Assembly: GCA_003131925.1 (NCBI GenBank)
Contig: PKWC01000038.1
Span: 1 to 5,425 of the forward strand
Source of the DNA: Alphaproteobacteria bacterium
GTDB lineage: Bacteria; Pseudomonadota; Alphaproteobacteria; Micropepsales; Micropepsaceae
Direction: 5' to 3'
DNA: 5,425 bases
Shown piece after piece: positions 1 through 5,400 of the stretch. Numbering within the stretch: the stretch's first letter is position 1; each line of letters begins with the position of its first letter. The notes beneath the pieces are model-generated. The model was given only the letters and a program-made list of their open reading frames with translations, was not told the DNA's origin and made no database searches. A program made the position numbers and the translations under genes.

Positions 1-2
1 GC

Positions 3-1190
3 GTCGCGCATCTGCTCGAAGGCAGCGTGCAGCGCGCGGGCGATGCAGTGCGCATCAGCGCCGAACTCATCGATGTGAAGGACAGGACGGCGATATGGTC
101 CGAGCACTACGACCGGCCGTACAAGGATCTGTTCAAGCTGCAGGACGACATCACCAGCGCCGTCGCCACATCGTTAAAGGCGAAACTGCTTGGTGGCGGC
201 AACGCCCCACCGCCGCAGAGCGATCGTCCGCCCAGCGGCAATCTTGCTGCCTACAACGCCTATCTGGAAGGCAGTTTCTATGCGCATCGCCATACGCCCG
301 AAGATAAGCGCAAGGCCGTCGCGGCTTACAACGCGGCCGTCAAGCTCGACCCCGCTTATGCGGCCGCCTGGGCAGCACTCAGCACCGCGGAAATCAATGT
401 GGCTTTGTTGTCGAGCTCTTCCGCCGCGCTGACGCAAGCCCTGCCACGCGCGCGCGCGCACGCCGAAAAGGCACTCGCCATGGCGCCAAATCTCGCGCTC
501 GCACACAACGCCCTTGGCAATGTGTTCCGCAATAAATCCAATTGGTCCGGCGCAGAAGCGGAATTTCGGCGGGCCGCGCAACTGGCGCCTGCGTACGCAG
601 CCCCAAAATCAAATCTGTCCGTCTTAGTTGCAACGCTCGGCCGGCCCGAAGAGGGTGTCGTGCTCGAACAGCAGGCATTGAAGTTCGATCCGCTGCGACC
701 CGCATCCTACTTAAATCTTGCCCTGTATCTGATGCCGCTGGGCCGCCTCGACGAGGCCGAAACGGCAACCCGCCACGCGATCGCACTGCAGCCCGACGGC
801 ATCAACTTCTACAGAAACCTTTCGGTGATCGACCTCCTGCGCGGCAATGCCGGGGCAGCATTGGCAGATGCCCAAAAGGAGCCGGACGGTGCGTGGCGCG
901 ACGTAGCCGTGGCGCAGGCGCTGCAGATCGGAAGCGACCGCGCCGCTGCCGATGCGGCGCTGCAGACTCTCATCACAAAATATAGCGACGATGAACCGGT
1001 TCAGATCGCCGAAACCTACGGGCAGCGCAAAGATGCGGACAATGTATTCAAATGGCTGGAGCACGCGCGCACGGTGAAAGACCCGGGGCTCGAGGACCTG
1101 CTCTTTGACGCGCTTCTCCTGCCCTACCGGCAAGATCCGCGGTTCGCGCAACTGTGCAAAGAACTGAACCTGCCGCCGCCGAAGAATTAG
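3..1190 (+). CDS. TPR-repeat signalling protein, C-terminal part (5' end outside window)
   Basis: The reading frame is open from the window edge (first full codon at 3) to TAG at 1188-1190, giving 395 visible residues. Residues 1-63 match the end of the TolB-N/FlgO-like domain that, in this family, follows a winged-helix (CadC-type), adenylate-cyclase or kinase domain: key pieces are LLEGSVQRAGDAVRI, AELID, IWSEHYDR and LFKLQDDI. A Pro/Gly-rich linker (64-80) leads to TPR units around 84-118, 148-198, 200-231 and 233-266, with typical spacing and ends such as LDPAYAAAW and LAPAYAAP. The C-terminus carries the family tail KDPGL...DALLLPYRQDPRF (359-381). Known proteins of this class are cytoplasmic or membrane-bound regulators whose TPRs bind partners; the actual effector domain is upstream and unseen, so the activity cannot be named. 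A GTG at 27 is only an internal Val codon and not a credible start. Confidence 0.88.
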   Translation, partial: VAHLLEGSVQRAGDAVRISAELIDVKDRTAIWSEHYDRPYKDLFKLQDDITSAVATSLKAKLLGGGNAPPPQSDRPPSGNLAAYNAYLEGSFYAHRHTPEDKRKAVAAYNAAVKLDPAYAAAWAALSTAEINVALLSSSSAALTQALPRARAHAEKALAMAPNLALAHNALGNVFRNKSNWSGAEAEFRRAAQLAPAYAAPKSNLSVLVATLGRPEEGVVLEQQALKFDPLRPASYLNLALYLMPLGRLDEAETATRHAIALQPDGINFYRNLSVIDLLRGNAGAALADAQKEPDGAWRDVAVAQALQIGSDRAAADAALQTLITKYSDDEPVQIAETYGQRKDADNVFKWLEHARTVKDPGLEDLLFDALLLPYRQDPRFAQLCKELNLPPPKN

Positions 1191-1210
1191 GGCTCTTACT
1201 GAACTGACTA

Positions 1211-1233
1211 CCGGCCGTTGGCGGAACGGCGGG
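1211..1233 (+). terminator. Possible weak hairpin terminator of the TPR gene
   Basis: A stem forms between GCCGTT (1214-1219) and AACGGC (1225-1230) around the loop GGCGG; two more C-G pairs lie outside one G-G mismatch. It begins 21 bases after the stop codon, where an intrinsic terminator would sit. There is no T-run after it, so it may only slow polymerase or protect the mRNA end. Confidence 0.25.
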
Positions 1234-1392
1234 TGTTCGCAGTCTCCGGCCCGAGCCATCACCAGTCCTCGCAAGCATTCACGCTGCTCGTGGGCGCGTT
1301 GCGACATCGAACTTGATGACTGATCCGTGCAACTGAACCCCAGACTGCTTTTGTAACAAACGGCCCGTGTCCCAGAAAAAACCGAGGAAAAC

Positions 1393-1461
1393 TGGCGCAC
1401 CAGACAGGATAGAAGTGAGAACTGGGTCCTGATCCTCATCCGTCGGCAATCGGAAAGCTGA
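1393..1461 (+). repeat. Dispersed coding-like repeat, copy A
   Basis: This copy shares the core GCGCACC(A/G)GACAGGAT (1395-1410) with copies at 1545, 3106 and 5403. In the shared frame it reads WRTRQDRSEN followed by WVLILIRRQSES and TGA at 1459-1461. The frame opens after a stop at 1354-1356, without an obvious start codon or ribosome site. It could be the remnant of a gene end or a mobile small module. Unlike the other copies it has a downstream inverted partner. Confidence 0.65.
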
Positions 1462-1504
1462 GGGGAGTTAGCTCCCGACTGAGTTCTCACTTCTATCCTG
1501 TTTG
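1401..1504. repeat. Long inverted repeat with 20-bp perfect arms
   Basis: Positions 1404-1423 are the exact reverse complement of 1482-1501. The pairing extends outward to 1401/1504 with one G-T wobble at 1403/1502. The loop of 58 bases holds a second small stem, GGGAG (1463-1467) with CTCCC (1472-1476). The left arm is the core of repeat copy A, so the right arm is a partial inverted duplicate of that repeat. As RNA it could fold into a long two-level hairpin; as DNA it resembles a minimal MITE-like element, though no target-site duplication is evident. Confidence 0.8.
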
Positions 1505-1542
1505 ATGAGTCGGAAAGTCAGTATCCCCAATGGGTTAGGCGC

Positions 1543-1611
1543 TGGCGCACCGGACGGGATGAAAATGGGAAACTGTGGATCGTCATCATCAGAAGGAAGC
1601 CGCTGAAGTGA
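1543..1611 (+). repeat. Dispersed coding-like repeat, copy B
   Basis: In the shared frame this copy reads WRTGRDENGKLWIVIIRRKPLK with TGA at 1609-1611. It aligns with copy A for about 69 bases and has one extra codon (Leu) before the Trp. Where A has GTC-CTG-ATC-CTC, B has ATC-GTC-ATC-ATC, so the hydrophobic peptide is kept while the codons differ. The frame is open back to a stop at 1480-1482, and the inverted half copy of A lies inside that open stretch. Confidence 0.65.
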
Positions 1612-1648
1612 ACTGCCCATGGCGCCCAGACGGCCAAGAAGCGTCGTA

Positions 1649-1677
1649 TTGACTTGAATGCATACCGGAGCTTTGAT
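1649..1677 (+). promoter_or_regulatory. Probable sigma70-like promoter of the GloVer gene
   Basis: TTGACT at 1649-1654 matches the -35 consensus in five of six positions. A 17-base spacer leads to TTTGAT at 1672-1677, a four-of-six match to the -10 box. Transcription would begin near 1684, leaving a leader of about 22 bases that contains the ribosome site. An in-frame ATG at 1658 falls inside this promoter, which supports the later start at 1706. Confidence 0.45.
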
Positions 1678-1690
1678 CCCGCGAATTGAA

Positions 1691-1698
1691 GAGGGGAA
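1691..1698 (+). promoter_or_regulatory. Ribosome binding site deciding the start at 1706
   Basis: GAGGGGAA lies seven bases before the ATG at 1706 and no comparable purine run precedes the ATG at 1658. Starting at 1706 also places a normal signal peptide at the very N-terminus. Confidence 0.6.
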
Positions 1699-1705
1699 CG
1701 GCGCA

Positions 1706-2998
1706 ATGCGCATGCTTCATGCTTGCGGCAAATATATTTTGGCTGGCGCTGCCACACTTGCTGCGCTCGCTTCTCTTGACCCGGCTCACGCTGGTTTGCG
1801 TGTTCTCCATGCCTTCGACAGAAGCGACGGTGATAACCCCGAAGGTGCCCTGGTCGAGGACTCGGTGGGCAACCTCTACGGCACGACGGTATCAGGCGGC
1901 AGCGGCGGCGGAACCGTTTTCAAACTGGCCCCCGACGGCACCGAATCGGTGCTTCATTCCTTCACGGGTGGAAGCGACGGCTCTGAGCCCGTCGGCCTGA
2001 TCATGGACGAAGCGGGCAACCTATACGGCACGACGAGGTACGGCGGCAGCGCTGGATGCGAGGGTTCCGGTTGCGGAACCGTTTTCAAGCTCGCGCCCGA
2101 CGGCACCGAAACGGTGCTTTATGCCTTCGCCGGCGAAAACGACGGCACTTTCCCTAATTCCGGCGTGATCGAGGACAAAGCCGGCAACCTGTACGGCACG
2201 ACTGACGAGGGTGGCAACACTGGCTGCGGTTACGGTTGCGGAACCGTTTTCAAGCTCGCTCCCAGCGGCACCGAAACGGTGCTATATGCCTTCACCGGCG
2301 GAAGCGACGGCGCCACCCCGTCAGCCGGCCTGATTGAGGACTCAACAGGCAACCTGTACGGCACGACGTATCAGGGCGGAAACAACAGCTGCACAGACGG
2401 TTTCGGTTGCGGAACCGTTTTCAAGATCGCTCCCGACGGCACCGAAACGACGCTTTATACCTTCAAGGGCGGCACCGACGGTGGAACGCCCGATTCGGCG
2501 CTCATCGCCGACAGCGCCGGTAATTTCTATGGCGAGACCTCGGAAGGCGGTGGCACGGGCTGTTCGGGGTACGGCTGCGGCACTGTTTTCGAGCTCGCTG
2601 CCGACGGCACCGAGACGGTGCTCTATAGCTTTTGCAGAAAAAGAGGCTGTAGCGATGGCGCCGGGCCCTCGGCCGGCCTGATCAGTGACAAAGCCGGCAA
2701 CCTGTACGGCACGACGGAGGGCGGCGGCAGCGGTAGCTGCGGCATCGGCGAAGACCTCGGTTGCGGAACCATTTTCGAGGTCGCTCCGGAGGGTACCGAG
2801 ACGGTGCTCCATGCCTTTTTAAACGTCATGAGCCACGGCTATGACCCAGGGGGCCTGATGCGGGACAAGGAGGGCCATCTGATCGGCACGACGGAGGAGG
2901 GCGGCATCAGAAGCTGCGGCGGGTTTCCGGGCCGTTCCGGTTCGCCGCCAGCCTTCCATCCGCGCGGTTGCGGCATCGTCTTCAGGTTTGAAAAGTAG
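1706..2998 (+). CDS. Secreted GloVer-repeat protein (choice-of-anchor tandem repeat family)
   Basis: This encodes 430 residues. Residues 1-29 form a signal peptide: MRM, basic Lys9, a hydrophobic core YILAGAATLAALASL, and an AHA cleavage motif before GLRVL. The rest is seven tandem units of the GloVer (Gloeobacter/Verrucomicrobia, TIGR03803) repeat. The GNLYGTT motif starts at residues 55, 104, 160, 215, 272, 331 and 390, i.e. every 49-59 residues, each followed by CGTVFKLAPDGTETVLY or a variant; the last unit ends at CGIVFRFEK. Seven units suit a seven-bladed beta-propeller (inference). Units 2-7 carry a Cys pair before GT (such as GCEGSGC and GCGYGC), plausible disulfides for an exported protein; unit 1 has Gly instead. 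No catalytic or anchor domain is visible, although some family members end in a surface anchor. The exact role of GloVer proteins is unknown. It has its own promoter and faces the PQQ-like gene. Confidence 0.9.
   Translation: MRMLHACGKYILAGAATLAALASLDPAHAGLRVLHAFDRSDGDNPEGALVEDSVGNLYGTTVSGGSGGGTVFKLAPDGTESVLHSFTGGSDGSEPVGLIMDEAGNLYGTTRYGGSAGCEGSGCGTVFKLAPDGTETVLYAFAGENDGTFPNSGVIEDKAGNLYGTTDEGGNTGCGYGCGTVFKLAPSGTETVLYAFTGGSDGATPSAGLIEDSTGNLYGTTYQGGNNSCTDGFGCGTVFKIAPDGTETTLYTFKGGTDGGTPDSALIADSAGNFYGETSEGGGTGCSGYGCGTVFELAADGTETVLYSFCRKRGCSDGAGPSAGLISDKAGNLYGTTEGGGSGSCGIGEDLGCGTIFEVAPEGTETVLHAFLNVMSHGYDPGGLMRDKEGHLIGTTEEGGIRSCGGFPGRSGSPPAFHPRGCGIVFRFEK
1868..2894 (+). repeat. Tandem GloVer coding repeats
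   Basis: The GGCAACCTSTACGGCACGAC-type motif recurs at 1868, 2015, 2183, 2348, 2519, 2696 and 2873, spaced 147, 168, 165, 171, 177 and 177 bases, all multiples of three. A second conserved block, TGCGGAACCGTTTTCAAG, recurs between them. Length changes fall in the Cys-containing loop and in the link after VLYAF, which points to repeat-by-repeat divergence under a constraint on the strands. Confidence 0.85.
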
Positions 2999-3012
2999 AG
3001 GCGGCAGCGTGC

Positions 3013-3031
3013 GTGAAGAATAGTGCTTCAC
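3013..3031 (+). terminator. Small hairpin after the GloVer gene
   Basis: GTGAAG (3013-3018) pairs with CTTCAC (3026-3031) around a seven-base loop, starting 15 bases after the stop codon. No T-run follows, so its role as a terminator is only possible. Confidence 0.25.
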
Positions 3032-3053
3032 CGGGAGACGTGCGCGCAGCAGG

Positions 3054-3091
3054 GAGCAAACAGCATTCGGCGTATCAGCTCTTGTTTGCTC
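3054..3091. repeat. 9-bp perfect inverted repeat
   Basis: GAGCAAACA (3054-3062) is the exact reverse complement of TGTTTGCTC (3083-3091), with a 20-base loop. It sits between the GloVer gene and repeat copy C. It may act as a second terminator-like hairpin for the GloVer transcript, or mark the edge of the inserted remnant DNA that follows. Confidence 0.5.
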
Positions 3092-3103
3092 GCATCGCCG
3101 ATG

Positions 3104-3178
3104 GCGCGCACCGGACAGGATAGAAATGGGAACTGGATTGTTGTTCTCTCGACGGCGCGTTACAGGCCGCAGCGGTAG
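3104..3178 (+). repeat. Dispersed coding-like repeat, copy C
   Basis: In the shared frame this copy reads ARTGQDRNGNWIVVLSTARYRPQR with TAG at 3176-3178. An ATG at 3101 immediately precedes it, so a 25-residue peptide could be made, but no clear ribosome site is present. The NWIVVL codons AAC-TGG-ATT-GTT-GTT-CTC differ from those of A and B at many third positions. The hsdM remnant downstream is in the same frame after this stop, which may be chance. Confidence 0.65.
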
Positions 3179-3232
3179 CGGCGAACCAAGACGTTTCTCG
3201 GCCGAAGCTCATCGGCTGAGGTCAAATCGAAT

Positions 3233-3475
3233 TTCCCCAACTTCAAATACCGCGATGTGCCGGGCCTCTGCCGATGCGCAACGCGGAAGGAAATCGAGGC
3301 GCACGGATGGAGTCTTAATCCCAGCCGCTACGTCGGTGTGGCCGCTGGAGCAGCGGACGATACGGATTTCAAGGAACGGCTGGAGGAATTGCAGGAAGAG
3401 CCGGAAAGACTTAACGGACAAGCGGCCATCCTGCAATCGAGCATTGCGCAGAACATAGCTGAACTGTTGACATGA
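3233..3475 (+). pseudogene. hsdM: C-terminal remnant of a type I restriction-modification methyltransferase (HsdM)
   Basis: About 80 codons read FPNFKYRDVPGLCRCAT, then KEIEAHGWSLNPSRYVGVA, then a helix DFKERLEELQEEPERLNGQ and SSIAQNIAELL before TGA at 3473-3475. This order (Val-Pro-Gly-Leu-Cys, Ile-Glu-Ala-x-Gly-Trp-Ser-Leu-Asn-Pro-x-Arg-Tyr-Val-Gly, then a coiled coil ending in Ala-Glu-Leu-Leu) is the typical end of the N-6 adenine DNA methylase subunit of type I systems, usually around 500 residues. The SAM-binding and NPPF catalytic parts are absent: upstream the frame is stopped at 3176 and holds unrelated sequence. A Pro sits in the coiled coil where Leu is usual. The stop overlaps an ATG at 3472, the classic ATGA coupling to hsdS, but that frame ends after 16 codons. 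I read this as a non-functional fossil of a lost hsdMS locus. Confidence 0.8.
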
Positions 3476-3683
3476 GCGTCCCCGACAATGCGCTCGGGCG
3501 GTGCCCATCAGTTGATTGGTGAGAGAGCTGCACAAGCGGGGTTGCGGCGTCGCTGTAGTATGTCACCAGCGCCGCGCCGGCGTCGGCACCGACGAAGGCG
3601 GCGTCCGCCCTAGTGAGAACGAGGCATCGCTCCCGCGGAGGAGCGAAAGGAAGGTCACGACGCGGCGTCTATCGGCAACGCCG
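3476..3683. other. Gene-free spacer between the hsdM remnant and the PQQ-like gene
   Basis: No credible gene is seen in these roughly 200 bases. A plus-strand frame from 3516 runs on into the antisense of the PQQ-like gene and has no recognisable similarity. The position fits a former hsdS start, but I see no HsdS target-recognition sequence. The right part holds two hairpins described separately. Confidence 0.5.
3627..3683 (-). terminator. Two hairpins downstream of the PQQ-like gene
   Basis: Directly next to the stop codon, CGGCGT (3663-3668) pairs with ACGCCG (3678-3683) around nine bases. Further on, TCGCTCC (3627-3633) pairs with GGAGCGA (3640-3646) around six bases. Both are GC-rich and lie where transcription of the minus-strand gene should end. 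Neither has a clear T-run on the minus strand, so they are only candidate terminators. Confidence 0.35.
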
Positions 3684-5192
3684 TCAATTCTTCGCCGGCT
3701 TCAGGCCCCAATCGGGATGCAGGGACGAGATTGCGGGCGGCTCGGGCTTTTTGCGATAGATGGCGTTGTTGCCGGCATTGAGTGCGTAGGCATAGAGATT
3801 GCCGTCTGCGGAGCCCACATAGACCATGCCGTTGGCCACCGCCGGTGAAGACGTGATGGAATTGCCGGTCGCCGCAATACACAGCAGGTCGCCGTACTGG
3901 TCGAAGGCGTAGAGGTCGCCATCTTCGGAGCCGACATAGACCACGCCGTTCGCCACCGCTGGGGATGAATCAATGACACCTCCGGCGTACACGCTCCACA
4001 GCATGGTGCCTGTCGAAGCGTTGACGGCGTAGAGAATGCCGTCTTCGGAGCCTACATAAACGGCGCCGTTCGCCACTGCGGGAGAGGAGACGATGTGGGC
4101 GCCTGTCGTTACTGCGGAGCGCAAGACGCCGCTGGTGGCGTTGAAGGCATAGAGCTTGTCGTCGTCGGAGCCGATATAGACGACGCCCTTCGCAAGGGCC
4201 GGGGCATCTTCGATTTCGCCGCCTGTCGTTGCTGGCCAGGAACCGGAGAGGATCGCGCCGCTGGTAGCGTTGAAGGCGTAGAGCTTGTCGTCGGCGGAAC
4301 CGACATAGACCACGCCGTTCGCAACGGCGGGAGAGGATACTATGATGCCGCCGGTCGTTGCCGGCCAGCCGGGGAGCAACGCGCCGCTGGTGGCGTTAAA
4401 GGCATAGAGCTTGTCGTCTGTGGCGCCCACATAGACGACGCCGTTCGCCACCGCAGGAGAGGAACTGATTTGGCCGCCCGTCGTCACCGGCCAGCCGGAG
4501 AGCGAGGCGCCGCTGGTGGCGTTGAAGGCGTAGAGTTTGCCGTCTGTTGCGCCCACGTAGACGACGCCGTTCGCCGCCGCGGGAGAGGAGTAAATCACGC
4601 CGCCCGTCGTCACAGGCCAGCCGGAGAGCGAGGCGCCGCTCGTGGCGTTGAAGGCGTAGAGCTTGCCGTCCAACGAGCCTATATAGACCACGCCGTTCAC
4701 CACCGCGGGGGAAGATAGATAGATTTCGCCCTGCGTCGCCCCAGTCCAAGCGACGTCGAGGCTAGCGGCATTGCCGCTGTTGATGACGTTCTCGTAGGGG
4801 TTGTTACCTTTTTTTTGCACCCCGAAATGAAATTGGGCCCAGTCGGTATTGACGGTGAAGGCCTTCTGCGCGGCGAGACCGGAATGGCGGCCGATGGCGG
4901 TGACGTAATGGATGCCCGGCGTGGCACTCGCAGGCACGCCGATCGGGGTTTTCGGAAAGGCGCCGCTGGGGTTGGTGACGGCGAGTGCCTCGTCGGTCGT
5001 GTCGAAATAGATGTCGACCCCCTCGCTTGCGCCGAAATACTTGCCGCTCACCTGGGTATTCCCCTGCGGATGGTTCTGGGCCGGGGTGAGCGCGATTGTT
5101 GGCGTGCCCGCGGATGCGTCCGCTGCGGCGCCAAGCCATGCGGCGGTTGCGATGAAGGCCGCAAACCGTAGCCCAAGATTCACGCGCTGCAT
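3684..5192 (-). CDS. Secreted PQQ-like eight-repeat beta-propeller protein with N-terminal Ig/IPT-like domain
   Basis: The product has 502 residues. Residues 1-29 are a signal peptide (MQRVNLGLR, hydrophobic FAAFIATAAWLGAAA, ASA cleavage motif). Residues 30-115 look like an Ig/IPT-type domain (TIALTPAQNH, VSGKYFGASEGVDIYFD, SATPGIHYVTAIG, AAQKAFTV). Then WAQFHFG and NPYENVI (118-137), a lead-in often seen before such propellers, and eight PQQ-like units beginning with SSPAVANGVVYVG at residues 160, 202, 244, 286, 329 (DAPALAKG), 369, 409 and 448. Each carries KLYAF and, in units 1-5, NATSG. Eight units fit an eight-bladed propeller of the BamB/quinoprotein fold. I see no dehydrogenase catalytic or calcium-binding set, so a binding or structural role in the periplasm or outside the cell is more likely than PQQ-dependent oxidation. 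The tail EPPAISSLHPDWGLKPAKN is unlike the units. ATG at 5190-5192 follows a strong ribosome site. Confidence 0.9.
   Translation of the reverse strand: MQRVNLGLRFAAFIATAAWLGAAADASAGTPTIALTPAQNHPQGNTQVSGKYFGASEGVDIYFDTTDEALAVTNPSGAFPKTPIGVPASATPGIHYVTAIGRHSGLAAQKAFTVNTDWAQFHFGVQKKGNNPYENVINSGNAASLDVAWTGATQGEIYLSSPAVVNGVVYIGSLDGKLYAFNATSGASLSGWPVTTGGVIYSSPAAANGVVYVGATDGKLYAFNATSGASLSGWPVTTGGQISSSPAVANGVVYVGATDDKLYAFNATSGALLPGWPATTGGIIVSSPAVANGVVYVGSADDKLYAFNATSGAILSGSWPATTGGEIEDAPALAKGVVYIGSDDDKLYAFNATSGVLRSAVTTGAHIVSSPAVANGAVYVGSEDGILYAVNASTGTMLWSVYAGGVIDSSPAVANGVVYVGSEDGDLYAFDQYGDLLCIAATGNSITSSPAVANGMVYVGSADGNLYAYALNAGNNAIYRKKPEPPAISSLHPDWGLKPAKN
3783..4715 (-). repeat. Tandem 126-bp coding repeats of the propeller
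   Basis: On the plus strand the block TTGAAGGC(G/A)TAGAG recurs at 4141, 4270, 4396 (TTAAAGG variant), 4522 and 4648, spaced 129, 126, 126 and 126 bases. Neighbouring units, notably those at 4522 and 4648, share long runs of identical bases. The units toward the C-terminus (residues 369-470) are shorter and more divergent. This indicates recent duplication or gene conversion in the middle of the array. Confidence 0.85.
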
Positions 5193-5197
5193 GGAAA

Positions 5198-5205
5198 CCT
5201 CCCCC
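5198..5205 (-). promoter_or_regulatory. Strong ribosome binding site of the PQQ-like gene
   Basis: On the minus strand GGGGGAGG lies five bases before the ATG at 5192. It is a near-ideal Shine-Dalgarno site and settles the start just before the signal peptide. Confidence 0.7.
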
Positions 5206-5219
5206 GATCAAGTAAACGC

Positions 5220-5260
5220 GGCATGTCCCCGCGGTCGCATGCCTGTTTGTCAGAACAAAC
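5220..5260. promoter_or_regulatory. Inverted repeats in the PQQ-like gene leader
   Basis: GGCATG (5220-5225) pairs with CATGCC (5238-5243) around 12 bases, and GTTTGT (5245-5250) pairs with ACAAAC (5255-5260) around CAGA. Both lie 28-68 bases before the start codon, where they could form leader hairpins or protein-binding sites. They match no riboswitch or operator family that I recognise. Confidence 0.35.
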
Positions 5261-5288
5261 CATGGCACGAAAAGGAGTAATTCCAAAA

Positions 5289-5303
5289 TACACATTGTGT
5301 GTA
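5289..5303. promoter_or_regulatory. Possible operator upstream of the PQQ-like gene
   Basis: TACACA (5289-5294) and TGTGTA (5298-5303) form a perfect palindrome around TTG, about 100 bases before the start codon. On the minus strand it runs directly into TATTTT, which could serve as a -10 box, but I find no good -35 box at the right distance. A dimeric repressor site is plausible; the regulator is unknown. Confidence 0.35.
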
Positions 5304-5363
5304 GGACAGCATCCGACAGACGAGTACACCTCAAAGCGGTGAGGCCCGCGAGAAACGGGGGCA

Positions 5364-5390
5364 GATTCGTATTGGGTGTATTGGGATTCG
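5364..5390. repeat. Short nested direct repeats
   Basis: GATTCG occurs at 5364-5369 and 5385-5390, and between them GTATTGGG occurs at 5369-5376 and 5378-5385, a nine-base phase. They lie just before repeat copy D. With two copies only, they may be a binding site or slippage product. Confidence 0.4.
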
Positions 5391-5400
5391 CCGCGATCGC

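Larger units (their letters stand above)
1191..1705. other. Intergenic region without a protein gene
   Basis: About 515 bases separate the TPR gene from the GloVer gene. I see no convincing gene here on either strand: the open frames are short, overlap the promoter or repeats, and have no recognisable similarity. The stretch holds a weak hairpin just after the TPR gene, two direct copies of the dispersed repeat (A at 1393, B at 1543), an inverted half copy at 1482, and a sigma70-like promoter near its right end. From 1234 to 1390 nothing recognisable is seen. Confidence 0.6.

Noticed and set aside
711..1490. Long minus-strand open frame over the TPR gene end and repeat A
   Set aside because: No recognisable domain, covers the conserved TPR tail in antisense and runs into the inverted repeat; GC-rich shadow.
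1393..1611. CRISPR array or integron attC sites
   Set aside because: Only two copies here, irregular spacing, and homology continues through what would be spacers; no attC core sites or integrase are visible.
1658..1705. Upstream ATG of the GloVer gene
   Set aside because: No ribosome site, lies within the predicted promoter, and would put 16 residues ahead of a normal signal peptide.
1468..1713. Minus-strand frame covering the inverted arm and copy B
   Set aside because: It overlaps the promoter and start of the GloVer gene, and has no family similarity; only its end shares the repeat peptide QDRSEN.
3516..3848. Plus-strand frame as a possible hsdS remnant
   Set aside because: The product shows no target-recognition-domain features and the last part is antisense to the propeller gene.
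4095..4718. Long plus-strand open frame over the propeller gene
   Set aside because: It is the antisense shadow of the 126-bp repeats; its repetitive product mirrors the real gene, and the minus-strand frame has the signal peptide, ribosome site and known family.
3684..5192. PQQ-dependent alcohol or glucose dehydrogenase
   Set aside because: Units are the generic PQQ-like type without the catalytic Asp/Glu, adjacent-Cys or calcium-binding patterns of the enzymes, and there is no cytochrome partner nearby.
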